This document shows positions 49,740-58,892 of a stretch of DNA of 64,000 bases, piece after piece (the stretch's first letter is position 1; each line of letters opens with the position of its first letter). Under the pieces are notes generated by a model. The model saw only the letters and a list, made by a program, of their open reading frames with translations. It did not search any database and was not told where the DNA came from. The DNA lies in contig OW818685.1 in NCBI GenBank assembly GCA_942493245.1, forward strand, positions 4,030,001 to 4,094,000. The letters run 5' to 3'. The DNA comes from DAOPYU01 sp942493245. GTDB taxonomy: Bacteria; Sumerlaeota; Sumerlaeia; UBA8349. Position numbers and translations under genes: made by a program.

Positions 49740-50639
49740 TCAATGGTACAGCGTCCCGGCGTTCACCACAGGCTGAGCATGGTTCTCGCTGCAGAGAATC
49801 ACCAGCAGATTGCTCACCATCGCGGCCTTGCGCTCGTCGTCCAGGTCCACCACCTTTTCCGACTCGAGCATATCCAGCGCCATTCGGACCATCCCGACTG
49901 CGCCTTCCACGATTTTCTGACGCGCAGCAATGATCGCGCTGGCCTGCTGGCGGCGCAGCATCGCCTCGGCAATCTCCGACGCGTAGGCCAGATGGCTCAG
50001 CCGCGCTTCAAGAACCTCCACGCCCGCCTTGTCGAGCCGCGTCTGCAACTCCTGCTCCAGAGCCTCCGAAACCTCGTCAATGTTCGCCCGCAATGAAATG
50101 CTGCGCTCGTCTTCCCAATTGTCATACGGGTAGGCGCTCGACAGATGCCGCAGGGCCGACTCGCTCTGGGTCTGGACATACCCGATGTAGTCGTTCACCT
50201 CGAAAAAGGCGGCAAACGTATCCCGTACCCGCCAGACAATCACCGCCGCGATCTCGATCGGGTTGCCCGCATGGTCGTTGACCTTGAGCCGTTCTCCATT
50301 CAGATTCCGCAGACGCAGCGAGATCTTCATCTTCCGATAGAACGGATTGGTCCAGCAGAACCCCTCCTGCTTGACCGTGCCCACATACCGGCCAAAGAGC
50401 AACAGAACGGCCGCCTCGTTCGGTTGCAGCATGAAAAAACCCGCTGAAAGAAAGACCACCAGAAACACAAACGGAATCAGCATCCACATGCACCGAGCCC
50501 CCATCTCCGGCCCCACCCCTTTCCCATCCAGCCCGCTAGCCCCCGTGATAAACAGCGCGATGAGAATCAGCGCACAGAAAAGATCCAGAACCAGATAGAG
50601 CCATCCTTCCTGAACCCGCACCACGGTCTCGCGATCCAT
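49740..50639 (-). CDS. SPFH / band-7 domain membrane protein (299 aa)
   Basis: Two N-terminal membrane helices (about residues 15-35 and 52-72) are followed by a prohibitin-type SPFH domain (LLLFGRYVGTVKQEGFCWTN, then RLRNLNGERLKVNDHAGNPI, IEIAAVIVWRVRDTFAAFFEV) and a helical flotillin-like region (YASEIAEAMLRRQQASAIIAA). The family organises membrane microdomains or guards proteases. The start at 50639 follows AGGAGC. No NfeD partner is adjacent. The C-terminus is short. Confidence 0.88.
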   Translation of the reverse strand: MDRETVVRVQEGWLYLVLDLFCALILIALFITGASGLDGKGVGPEMGARCMWMLIPFVFLVVFLSAGFFMLQPNEAAVLLLFGRYVGTVKQEGFCWTNPFYRKMKISLRLRNLNGERLKVNDHAGNPIEIAAVIVWRVRDTFAAFFEVNDYIGYVQTQSESALRHLSSAYPYDNWEDERSISLRANIDEVSEALEQELQTRLDKAGVEVLEARLSHLAYASEIAEAMLRRQQASAIIAARQKIVEGAVGMVRMALDMLESEKVVDLDDERKAAMVSNLLVILCSENHAQPVVNAGTLYH

Positions 50640-51038
50640 GCTCCTATCCCCCTTTTCGAAATATAACGGAATGATAGAGCGATGATATGAGATCGCGCAA
50701 GAAAATGTATGCAAAAATGGACAGGACACATCCTGTCTCACGGCACCCGCCCCAATCGGCTCGTACCACCGGGCGTCCGGTCAGCCAAGGCTGTTCCGGC
50801 AGAAAAACATGAAGAACCTGCCCGGACGAACGCCGGGTTTGAACAGACGGGGGATATTCCCGCTCCGTATTCAAAAAACCGCGCGGGCGGGGACACCGGC
50901 GGTACGAACAACCTCAGTGGAATCTCCTTTGCGGAGTCTCCCGATAACACCTTCCGAAGGCCGAAAAATACCCTGCTGGAGGCATCTCGAAGCGCGATCC
51001 GAACCCTGCCTGTCACCATTCCGGCTGCCATTCCCTGC
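50640..51038. other. Gene-free spacer with repeat fragment
   Basis: No gene seen. A degenerate inverted copy of the 'ACCGCCGGCGTCCCCGCC' unit (GGGGACACCGGCGGTACG) lies at about 50890-50907. Confidence 0.45.
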
Positions 51039-51067
51039 TTGACAAGGATTCGGAAAGGATTTATTCT
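51039..51067 (+). promoter_or_regulatory. Predicted promoter of the large surface-protein gene
   Basis: Consensus TTGACA (51039-51044), a 17-nt spacer, then TATTCT (51062-51067), four of six. The implied leader is about 270 nt. A perfect TATAAT at 51101-51106 lies in the leader but lacks a good -35. Confidence 0.5.
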
Positions 51068-51340
51068 GGATAGGCTGGAGATTGGCTGTGCGCCATCTTC
51101 TATAATGGGGTTTTATGTCTGGCGGGGTTCGGGAAAAGATCCGACGTACTTGTCAAGAGTCCCGAAAACCAGAGAAACCGACATTGCCGGTTGAGAGCCC
51201 CGATCCTTGCGACACCTTTCGCAAAGTTCTACACGTTTCCCGTTCGGGAAGCGGTCCATTGTTTGTCGGTTCTGTTTGGGTGAATTTCATCGAGTCCATC
51301 ACGAGTCTTATACCGTTTCGAGGAGGGTGCGAAATCCAAG

Positions 51341-54300
51341 ATGCACAAGGCGATCCGTTCCACTTCAACCAACACGACGCAATCTGAGACGTGGCCGTCC
51401 GGGCGCTGGGCCTGGTTTCTGACGGCCCTGCTTCTGGGCCTGCTGGCGGTGCAACCGTCCGTCGCGCACGCGCAGGACACCAACACGTCTCCGGAAGTTG
51501 CCGTGGGCCAGGCATCCTCTCTGGTCACCACTCCTCCTATCGTCACCAGTGTCACCCATCCCGATCCGACCAAGATTTATACCTCGATCACCGTCACCCT
51601 GGCGTGGAGCGAAGCCCCCACAGTCCCCGCCGGGTCCATCAAACAATACCACTATCTGTTCGACATGGCGCCCAAGAGCGTTCCCACTCCGCCCGACGCC
51701 ACGGTCACGCCAGACAAGACCGTCACCTTGAACGACGTCACGCCGGGCCAATACTTCTTTCACATCCGCAGCGAGGACCAGTCCGCCGCGCTCTCGCCGA
51801 CCGCCCACTTCCAGGTGAATGTCGGGCCAACCACCATCACGCTGGGCAACGGAGTCATCAGCCACAACTCCCCGTATCTGGTCGAGTACAGTTTCACCAT
51901 CGAGGACGTGACCAACAAAACCATCGTTCTTCCGGCCTCTTTCATTCAAACACTCTGCGAAGAAGACGGCACGGCAATCAGCGCCACGGAATCGTCCATG
52001 ATCCTGGCCAACACCGCTCAGAGTGTCCAGACCAAAGGGATGATGGTTCTGGATTACACGGCCAGTATGGTCGCTTCGACAGGCGCCATCAAAACAATGG
52101 AAGATGGAGCCAAGTACATCATTGACCAATCCACGACCTCGACGCTGCTGGGATTGTACGAATTCCACGCCGAGGATGTGGAACCGAATCGGGTTGCCGA
52201 AATGACCACCAACAAGGCCTACCTGAAGTCGCGCGTGGACGCCATCTGGGACGAGTATGTACAGAACTACCCCGCGGCGTCGCGCTGCTGGGACGCCGTG
52301 GCCGCCGCGCTCCAGGAATTCGAACCAACCACCAACACCTCGGAATTGCGCTTCCTGGTCTTCCTTTCCGACGGGTGGGACGAATCCAGTTCCAACAACC
52401 CCGGTTCCATCACCGCCCTGGCCAACCAACTCAACGTGCGCATCTACCCGATCGGGTTCGGGGCCTCGATCAACACCGCCGCCCTGGATCAAATCGCCAC
52501 GGGCACCGGCGGCAAGTCCATTTCGGCCAGCAATCTGGACGGCCTCGAAGCCGCCTTTCAGGACATTTTCCGCACCATCAATGGCCGCCTGACCCTGCGC
52601 TGGCCCACCCTGAAACGCAACGTGGACTTCACCCCCGACTTCTGGATCACCATCCCCACGCCCACGAACGCCAAGCACCCGGCCGCCATCACCTCCTACA
52701 CCCAGCCCACCGCGATCAGCCCCCAGACTCTGGCGGGCGACACCAAGGAAGGCCGCCTCTCCTACGACGGTTCACCCGTCCTGAACGGCGAAACCGATCT
52801 CTATCTGCGGGCCGGTTATGTGCCGCGCTACGTCACCCAAATCCGCCTTCGGTTCGACTTTGGGACCGGCCCCAACGACCCGTCCTTCCCCTACGAAGTC
52901 GAGAAAATCCCTTTCGAGGAAGGCGGACTCGACAACAAATGGACCCTCACGAGTGAAACCCTGACCAACGGCCAGCATTGGCTGCTCCTCAGCAGTCCCA
53001 AACCGGAAGACCCGAAAACAGCCATCACTTACGCCTGGTTCGGCAACCTCCTGAAATTTCACTTCACGGACGTCCCGAATCTCAACACCCTCATGGCGGC
53101 TCTGAAATCGCAAACCGACGACTCCATCTACCTCAGCGGGCAGCATTTCGTCCTCAACACCACAAACGACCCGCAACCCAGTATGGCCGTCGAGCCGACG
53201 ACGGAAACCGCCACGCTCACCGGCTGGGTGGGTGGACCTTTCCTGCCCACCGAATCCGCGACCTACAGCATCACCAACACCGGCGAGGCCCCCCTGCCCT
53301 GGCGCGCCGCGCCCGATGTCCCCTGGTTGACCGTCACGCCCGAAACGGGGACTCTCAATCCGGGCATCAGCCGGATCGTCACCATCACCGTCAACGACAA
53401 AGCCGCTCCGCTCCTCAAGGGCGATCACGCCGCCAATATCTTTTTCTCCAACGACACCAACGCGCTCGGAAACACCAGCCGCAAGGTCATCCTGACCCTG
53501 ACCCAAACCTACAATCTGGACGTGGACCCCACCAGCGGCACTGTGGAGATCTTGCCCAATCTACCCTTTTACACCGAAGGTTCGACCGTCTCGATCACCG
53601 CGGCGCCCAAGCCGGGGTTTGACCAGGTCTTCGCCGGATGGAGTGGCACCAGCGTAACCGCAGCCACGGAATTCGAAAATCCGCTCATCGTCACAATGAA
53701 TCAACCCACCTCCATCACAGCCCATTTCGTCCCGGCCAGCAACACCGTCTCGATCCGGGTCACCCCCTCCACGGCCGGATGGTCGTTCACCGATTCAGCG
53801 CAGGTCACCACGGAGGGCCTCGGATCCGCCATTCTGCGCAACGTGCCCCTGGGCGAAGTAACCCTGATCTGGAAAGACCTCGACGGGTACCTTCCCCCTG
53901 CCGAGAATCCCGTTATCCGCACGCTGGAGAATTCTCTGACCATCGTGGGCGAATACCGCCTCGCGCCCGCCAAACCCGCCACGCCCAAGCCGACCGACAA
54001 GCGCACCAACGTCTCCGTCTCCATCAAGTTGGACTGGGCCGATTCCGAAGCGACGGACACCTACGATCTCTATTTCTGGAAAAGCGCCGAAACCAAACCC
54101 ACCACGCCCACCGCGATGGGGCTTACCGTCTCGGAATGGGATCCCGCGATGGACCTGGACGCCTTGACGGAATATTCGTGGCAAGTGGTGGCCAAGAGTA
54201 CCGTCACCACCACCGAAGGGGATGTCTGGACCTTCACGACCGAAACTCCGCCTGTGGTCACCACCCCCGTCCCGGCCAACCTCACCGCCACCCGGGGCGA

Positions 54301-56122
54301 GTACTGGGACAAAGTCGAGATTTCCTGGACCCCCATCGTCACCCCGAAAGTTTTCTACCGCCTCTACCGCGCCGAATCGCCCGATGGACCCCGTCTGAAA
54401 CTCGGCGACGGGTGGACCACCGCCACGACCTTCTCCGACGAAACAGCCCAACCCGACACGGTGTATTACTACTTCGTCAAAGCGGCCCGCACGCAATGGG
54501 GTGAACTCGCCGGCGCCTTCAGCGAATCCGAACAGGGTTACCTCCTGGAATCCACCCCGCTGCCCGCCCCGACCGGCGTGACCGCTTCCGACGGCACGTC
54601 CACGCAGTCCGTAACCGTTGCCTGGACCGCCGCACCCGACGCCCGCTTCTACAAAGTGTACCGTGGCGTGGCCAGCGACACCTCTCCCACCCTCGCTGTC
54701 AGCGGGTGGATCAGCGACTTGACCTTCGACGACACCTCCGCCCTTCCCGGCATCAAGTACTACTACTTTGTCCGTTCCGCCTGGAACACCCTCGGCCTGC
54801 GCTCCAGCGACTTCAGCGCGCCCGACCAGGGGTGGCGCGAGGGGGAAACCCCCATTATGCCCGCCCCCACCTGGGTCTCGGCCACCGATGAAGTCTATGC
54901 CGAAAAAATCCGCGTCACCTGGGCTGAAGTTCCCGAAGCTGGCTTCTACCAGGTCTATCGCTCGCTGACCCCCACGACGGATACCGCGCAGGTGCTGTCG
55001 CCCTGGATGACCGTCACCACCTACGACGACACCTCGGCGCAGGTCGGCATGACCTACTACTACTGGGTCCGGACCGCCACAAGCGCCGCCGGCACGCAGC
55101 TCAGCCCCTTCAGCGTCCTGGACAGCGGCCAGCGCCTCAACCTCAACGAGGTCAAAAACTACAAGGTGGCCTACAAATACTGCGATCTGACCGCCTCCGC
55201 AACAGCCGACCTCACCGTGCGTAACACCACGGACAAAGCCTATGTCAAGATTACCGCCGTCAAGGCGGCGGGACTCTCCAAAGAGGGAACTACCTACATA
55301 ACAACCAAGAACATCCCCGAATTCCAGGTGAAGGGGCATCTCAAACAACTCTACTCCGAGGCGCCCATTCAGCATCTGGTTTCCACCACCGGCACCCTGA
55401 AAACCATCACCATGAAAAACACCACCATCCGCCTTGCGGAAGTCTATCAAATCGGCAACATCTCCATGACCGGCCTCAAGGACTCCACCGGCGTCCAGCC
55501 CGCCTACGCCCACACCACCCTCCTGATACCCGGCAACGCGGTGACAATGACCATGAACCTCTCGGGGGTCATCCTCGACCGTCTCGACACCGGCGAACCG
55601 ATCAAGAGCCTCAAGACCGCATCCAAGTCCTTCAAAAACACCCTCACCGGACAAAAGGCCGTTTCGCTCGGGGGGCTGGGCCGGATGACCGCAGCCGATC
55701 TGGCCAACACCACCGGTGTTTACGAACTGAAGGCGAGCAGCCTGCAAACCCTCTCCGTCAAGGGCGGGTCCATCCTGATGGACAAGATTAAAATTGCCCA
55801 GACCATCGGAACCATCACCGCCCGTTCGGCCACTCTCAACAAAATCCTCTATCCCGGCACACTCGGTTTCCCCAACGAGCCCAAGCGTCTGCACGTCCTG
55901 GCGGGGATCATGAACACGCTCGACGCCCAGGCGGGCGTGGCGGGCGTATTTGTGGCGGGGTATTCCGCGGGCGAAAAACCCAACTACAGTGGCAGCGTCA
56001 ACAAATTCCGCACGGGTCGCACCACCGGCTTCCTGACCGGGGAAGCCCACGTGGCGCCCTATCTGCCCATGCCCACCTTCTACCCGAACCAGGGGGAAAT
56101 GGTGATCTATCCGTTACAGTAA
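51341..56122 (+). CDS. Secreted multidomain surface protein: vWA, BACON-like, InlB-like and Fn3 domains (1593 aa)
   Basis: A signal peptide ends near AHAQD (about residue 46). A von Willebrand A domain spans about 225-415 with a MIDAS-like DYTAS (about 237-241, Thr in place of the usual Ser) and FLSDGWDES. Next come a BACON/HYR-like part (WLTVTPETGTLNPG, about 660), an InlB B-repeat-like part (VFAGWSGTSV, about 765), and then at least four Fn3 domains (about 870-1265) with the sequence pattern 'PAPTxVxASDG..xxVxVxWTxxPxAxFYxVYR'. The last 300 residues form a different, strand-rich domain (LTVRNTTDKAYVKITAVKAA...). The best RBS (AGGAGG) is about 14 nt upstream, a little far. Adhesion or matrix function is inferred from domains. 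Confidence 0.85.
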   Translation: MHKAIRSTSTNTTQSETWPSGRWAWFLTALLLGLLAVQPSVAHAQDTNTSPEVAVGQASSLVTTPPIVTSVTHPDPTKIYTSITVTLAWSEAPTVPAGSIKQYHYLFDMAPKSVPTPPDATVTPDKTVTLNDVTPGQYFFHIRSEDQSAALSPTAHFQVNVGPTTITLGNGVISHNSPYLVEYSFTIEDVTNKTIVLPASFIQTLCEEDGTAISATESSMILANTAQSVQTKGMMVLDYTASMVASTGAIKTMEDGAKYIIDQSTTSTLLGLYEFHAEDVEPNRVAEMTTNKAYLKSRVDAIWDEYVQNYPAASRCWDAVAAALQEFEPTTNTSELRFLVFLSDGWDESSSNNPGSITALANQLNVRIYPIGFGASINTAALDQIATGTGGKSISASNLDGLEAAFQDIFRTINGRLTLRWPTLKRNVDFTPDFWITIPTPTNAKHPAAITSYTQPTAISPQTLAGDTKEGRLSYDGSPVLNGETDLYLRAGYVPRYVTQIRLRFDFGTGPNDPSFPYEVEKIPFEEGGLDNKWTLTSETLTNGQHWLLLSSPKPEDPKTAITYAWFGNLLKFHFTDVPNLNTLMAALKSQTDDSIYLSGQHFVLNTTNDPQPSMAVEPTTETATLTGWVGGPFLPTESATYSITNTGEAPLPWRAAPDVPWLTVTPETGTLNPGISRIVTITVNDKAAPLLKGDHAANIFFSNDTNALGNTSRKVILTLTQTYNLDVDPTSGTVEILPNLPFYTEGSTVSITAAPKPGFDQVFAGWSGTSVTAATEFENPLIVTMNQPTSITAHFVPASNTVSIRVTPSTAGWSFTDSAQVTTEGLGSAILRNVPLGEVTLIWKDLDGYLPPAENPVIRTLENSLTIVGEYRLAPAKPATPKPTDKRTNVSVSIKLDWADSEATDTYDLYFWKSAETKPTTPTAMGLTVSEWDPAMDLDALTEYSWQVVAKSTVTTTEGDVWTFTTETPPVVTTPVPANLTATRGEYWDKVEISWTPIVTPKVFYRLYRAESPDGPRLKLGDGWTTATTFSDETAQPDTVYYYFVKAARTQWGELAGAFSESEQGYLLESTPLPAPTGVTASDGTSTQSVTVAWTAAPDARFYKVYRGVASDTSPTLAVSGWISDLTFDDTSALPGIKYYYFVRSAWNTLGLRSSDFSAPDQGWREGETPIMPAPTWVSATDEVYAEKIRVTWAEVPEAGFYQVYRSLTPTTDTAQVLSPWMTVTTYDDTSAQVGMTYYYWVRTATSAAGTQLSPFSVLDSGQRLNLNEVKNYKVAYKYCDLTASATADLTVRNTTDKAYVKITAVKAAGLSKEGTTYITTKNIPEFQVKGHLKQLYSEAPIQHLVSTTGTLKTITMKNTTIRLAEVYQIGNISMTGLKDSTGVQPAYAHTTLLIPGNAVTMTMNLSGVILDRLDTGEPIKSLKTASKSFKNTLTGQKAVSLGGLGRMTAADLANTTGVYELKASSLQTLSVKGGSILMDKIKIAQTIGTITARSATLNKILYPGTLGFPNEPKRLHVLAGIMNTLDAQAGVAGVFVAGYSAGEKPNYSGSVNKFRTGRTTGFLTGEAHVAPYLPMPTFYPNQGEMVIYPLQ

Positions 56123-56178
56123 TTCCCCGCCGCCCGCGCGAGGGTCAATGCGCAGAACCGGCAACAGAAATGAACGGT

Positions 56179-56229
56179 ACAAATGGGAACGCCGTCCCGG
56201 AATATATCCGGAACGGCGTTCCCATTTGT
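56179..56229 (+). terminator. 51-nt near-perfect palindrome after the surface-protein gene
   Basis: Arms of about 23 nt (ACAAATGGGAACGCCGT at the left and its complement at the right) enclose ATATA, with one mismatch. It lies 57 nt after the stop. A strong hairpin of this size suggests a terminator or a REP-like unit; there is no U tract. Confidence 0.5.
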
Positions 56230-56417
56230 GAGCCAGCGTCCCCGTCCCCTTTTGTCCCCCCACCCGAAAAGGAAAGCCTCCCCGCGAAATGTAGCCAGAA
56301 TGTTCCCGGAAACTGGGTAAAATCGCCCCAAACGAGGCCCCAATACAAAAAGGGCGCGGATATTTTCCACGCCCAAAAAGTTCGCTGCAGGTCTTGTCTT
56401 TTCAACATCTACAAACT

Positions 56418-56477
56418 TGGTGCCGGGAGGGGGACTTGAACCCCCACGAGATTTCTCCCACAAGATCCTTAGTCTTG
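56418..56477 (-). other. Displaced 3' half of a tRNA-Leu gene (attachment site)
   Basis: Minus strand reads an anticodon arm CAAGA-CTAAGGA-TCTTG (56461-56477), a long variable arm with a GAGA/TCTC stem, a T arm GGGGG-TTCAAGT-CCCCC (56429-56445), then TCCCGGC, A and CCA (56418-56428). The variable arm and the anticodon AAG (loop 32-38 CTAAGGA) make it tRNA-Leu. No D arm or 5' acceptor strand lies upstream, so it is only the 3' part. This is what remains beside an element that integrated in a tRNA gene; the intact copy should lie beyond the right end of the window. Confidence 0.8.
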
Positions 56478-56646
56478 TGTGTTGTGTTGATTTCAGGCAG
56501 TAAATACGGGGTTTTTGTGATTTGATGGAGGGGGGTGTTACATGATCCTTACATGAGAGGGGTGTTTTGGGGGGCTTCGGGAGGGAAAAAGGGGGAGTTG
56601 TCAAGGGGGGCTTGACAGGTGCGCGGCGCGGGAGCGGGGTGTTTTT

Positions 56647-57837
56647 TTATTGGGCTTCGGATTGGGTGTTGGGTTGGGTTTCGGTTTCGGGTTGGGGGGT
56701 GGGGGTCCAGAGTTGGGTGATGAGGGTGGGGAGGGTGGCGAGTTCTTCGGGGGAGATCTGGCGGTAGTGGCCTCCGAGGATGTCGGCGGGGGTGTGGCCC
56801 ATGTAGGCTTTGACGAGGTCGCGGTCGGCTCCGGCCTGGGAGGTGGCGGTGGCGAAGGTGGCGCGGAGTTTTTTGGCGGGGATCTGGGCGAGTTGGGGTT
56901 TGTCGAGCGCGAGGGCGGCGGCTTTGAAGTAGCGGTTGGCTGCCTGGGAGAGGGTGTTGACTTTCCAGGGGCGTGCCCAGGAGGAAAGGAAGAGTTCGCC
57001 GGAGAGGGGGATAACTTTGCGGGTGTCTCGGGCGGTCTTGAGGGCGTCGAGGACGAATTGAGGCACCGGGAGGGTGCGGTAGGAGGTTTGATTTTTGGGG
57101 GTGTGGTGGGGGGTCTTGGTGACGGTGAGGGTGGATTTGTCGAAGTCGATGTCCTGTTCGCGGAGGGCGGCGGCTTCGAGTTGGCGGAGTCCGCAGGTGG
57201 CGGCGAGGAGTTGGAGGGGGTAGATGGTGTGGGCGTGGGGGTCGTCGCGGAGGTAGTCGAGGAGGGCGTGGGCGTCGTCGAGGGTGAGGCAGGTGATGTC
57301 GGGTCGGGGTCGGGAGCCGAGGGGGGTGCGCGGGAGGGGGTGAACGAGGTCGGGGTGGTCGTCGGCCATGAGGCGCCAGGCTTGGCGCACGACGGCAAGT
57401 CGGAGGCGGATGGTGTCGTAGGCGAGGTTTTGGGTTTGCATGTCCTGGACGTAGTCGCGGAGCATGGAGGGTTTGAGTTGGTCGAAGGTTTGGATGGCGG
57501 GGTAGTGCTGGGTGAGGAAGGTGAGGAATTGGGTGGAGCGGTAGGCCATGTCTTTTCGGGCGGTGGGGCCGGTCTGGGAGAGTCGCATGGCCTGGGCGAG
57601 TGCGTCTTTGATGAGGGGGGCTTGGGGTTTTCCGGCGAGGTAGCCGCGTCCCTGGTAGATTTCGGTCTGGATGTGACGGGCAACTTTTTTCATGCCGTCT
57701 TCGGTGTCGTAGATGCGGCGGAGGACGTCTTTTCCGGTGAGGGGGTCGCGGTAGCGGAGTTCCCAGCGTTCGCGTCCGGCTGGGGAGGTGGCGAGTGTGG
57801 CGGTGATGATGCCGAGGTGGAGGCGTTTGATAAGCAT
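56647..57837 (-). CDS. int: Tyrosine recombinase (integrase) (396 aa)
   Basis: Site-specific recombinase that likely inserted the element at tRNA-Leu. A core-binding domain is followed by the catalytic domain: Arg218 (TCGLRQLE), Lys241 (VTKTPHH), Arg325 (KKLRATFAT), His348 (YMGHTPAD) and the nucleophile Tyr358 (GGHYRQI). The usual H-x-x-R pair reads K322-x-x-R325, so the first His is replaced by Lys. A Pro/Thr/Gln tail of about 20 residues ends the protein. It lies with its 3' end toward the attachment site, the common layout. Confidence 0.92.
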   Translation of the reverse strand: MLIKRLHLGIITATLATSPAGRERWELRYRDPLTGKDVLRRIYDTEDGMKKVARHIQTEIYQGRGYLAGKPQAPLIKDALAQAMRLSQTGPTARKDMAYRSTQFLTFLTQHYPAIQTFDQLKPSMLRDYVQDMQTQNLAYDTIRLRLAVVRQAWRLMADDHPDLVHPLPRTPLGSRPRPDITCLTLDDAHALLDYLRDDPHAHTIYPLQLLAATCGLRQLEAAALREQDIDFDKSTLTVTKTPHHTPKNQTSYRTLPVPQFVLDALKTARDTRKVIPLSGELFLSSWARPWKVNTLSQAANRYFKAAALALDKPQLAQIPAKKLRATFATATSQAGADRDLVKAYMGHTPADILGGHYRQISPEELATLPTLITQLWTPTPQPETETQPNTQSEAQ

Positions 57838-57885
57838 GGGGTCGGGTCCGTCTGGTTTTATTGTGGGGAGGGGGACCGGGGGGTG

Positions 57886-58257
57886 TCAAGTGTTTTTGAT
57901 GCCGAGTTCGTCGAGGGAGAAGGCTCCGACTTTGGCGGGCGCGGGGGCGGTGGGGGGAATTTTGGGGGTGCGTTTGCGTCGGGGGCCGGGTTGGGGGTGG
58001 GGGTACACGGGCGAGACGCCCGTGCCACGTGAGGCACCACTTTGGGGGGTGCTGGGGGGGTACACGGGCGAGAAGCCCGTGCCACTTTCGGCGTTGTCGA
58101 GGGCTTCGATGAGGTGTTGGCCCCAGAAGGCTTGTCGGAAGATTTTGCGGGGGGAGATGCGGGCGATGAACCGGTCGGCGTTGATGCCGAGTTGGGCAAG
58201 GATTTCGAGGAGGTCTTCGCGGGAGTAGAGGGTGTGGGGGTTGATGGTGATGGGCAT
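57886..58257 (-). CDS. Small possible DNA-binding protein with in-frame repeat insertions (123 aa)
   Basis: The N-terminal 55 residues (TLYSREDLLEILAQLGINAD ... FWGQHLIEALDN) resemble a short helix-turn-helix of the excisionase/MerR-like kind, fitting its place beside the integrase. From residue 58 the protein carries two repeat-encoded segments (SGTGFSPVY and RGTGVSPVY, residues 58-65 and 77-84) in Pro-rich linkers, then a folded-looking end (GAFSLDELGIKN). The start at 58257 has GAGG upstream; starting earlier would add only MRPPP. Role as excisionase or regulator is inferred. Confidence 0.65.
   Translation of the reverse strand: MPITINPHTLYSREDLLEILAQLGINADRFIARISPRKIFRQAFWGQHLIEALDNAESGTGFSPVYPPSTPQSGASRGTGVSPVYPHPQPGPRRKRTPKIPPTAPAPAKVGAFSLDELGIKNT
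58006..58085. repeat. Two palindromic repeat units inside a coding sequence
   Basis: CACGGGCGAGACGCCCGTGC at 58006-58025 and CACGGGCGAGAAGCCCGTGC at 58063-58082 are each palindromic and of the same type as the inner units of the MITE-like repeats. They read in frame within the gene at 57886-58257. Confidence 0.8.
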
Positions 58258-58270
58258 GGGGGGAGGCCTC

Positions 58271-58303
58271 AATTGAGAATGGATAATGGATAATTGACAA
58301 TGA
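58271..58303. repeat. 'ATTGAGAATGGATAATGG' spacer repeat
   Basis: AT-rich tandem-like unit (AATTGAGAATGGATAATGGA at 58271-58290, then TAATTGACAATGA) in an otherwise GC-rich element, upstream of the small DNA-binding-like gene. It is known as a repeated motif in many environmental genomes. Confidence 0.5.
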
Positions 58304-58388
58304 ACTGATGGGTGGTGCCGTTGCGTTGTTTTGTGTTGCGCAGCGTAGTTGCGTGGCGCGTCGCGTCGAGAAGCGCTGCGAGGAAAAA

Positions 58389-58892
58389 TCAGTCGGTGAT
58401 GGCTTTTTGGGTCATTTGGGCCGCGAGGGCGGACCAGTCGTTGTTTGCGGCGACTCGGGTTTCGAGTTTGCGCCGACTGCTTTCCTCGGTGAGGTGCGCG
58501 ACGGCGCCCAGGAGGGCCAGGGTGGTGTTGTGCTGGATTTTGTCGGCGTTGTCGAGGTCGTCGTATTGGGCGCAGAGGATTTTGGCGATGCCGCGTCGGC
58601 AGGCGCGCCGGGTTTTTTTGATGGTGGCGTCTCCGGTTTTGAGGATGTCGCGGTTCTGGAGGCGCTTGTAGCCGATGGTGCGGACGCAGGCGAAGACGGC
58701 GCGATCCTCGCAGAGAACGGTGTGGAGGGCGGAGCGCAGGAGATGGGCGGCGTCGTGGCGGGTGTCGCGGTCGATGAGGCGTGAAAGTTCTTCGTGGGTG
58801 ACGGTTTCTCCGGGCTGGGCCTGTCGAAGGCGGTCGGCCAGGATGAGGGTGAGGTGGGACTTTTCTGGGAGGGACTTGAGTTCGGGGGTCAT
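58389..58892 (-). CDS. Phage-type protein, unknown (167 aa)
   Basis: The layout (GETVTHEELSRLIDRD, then a helical region HLLRSALHTVLCEDRAVFAC, IGYKRLQNRDILKTGDATIK, RRACRRGIAKIL and IQHNTTLALLGAVA) matches a group of small proteins often found in prophages of Proteobacteria. Their function is unknown. The start at 58892 has AAAGG upstream; the longer frame upstream is spacer. No catalytic motif seen. Confidence 0.7.
   Translation of the reverse strand: MTPELKSLPEKSHLTLILADRLRQAQPGETVTHEELSRLIDRDTRHDAAHLLRSALHTVLCEDRAVFACVRTIGYKRLQNRDILKTGDATIKKTRRACRRGIAKILCAQYDDLDNADKIQHNTTLALLGAVAHLTEESSRRKLETRVAANNDWSALAAQMTQKAITD

Noticed and set aside
53795..56050. A 751-codon minus-strand frame opposite the surface-protein gene
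   Set aside because: Gly/Val/Asp-rich shadow frame; the plus strand carries clear signal peptide and domain motifs.
56549..58300. A 583-codon Pro/Arg/His-rich frame over the integrase
   Set aside because: Wrong frame of the integrase region; the integrase frame has complete catalytic residues.
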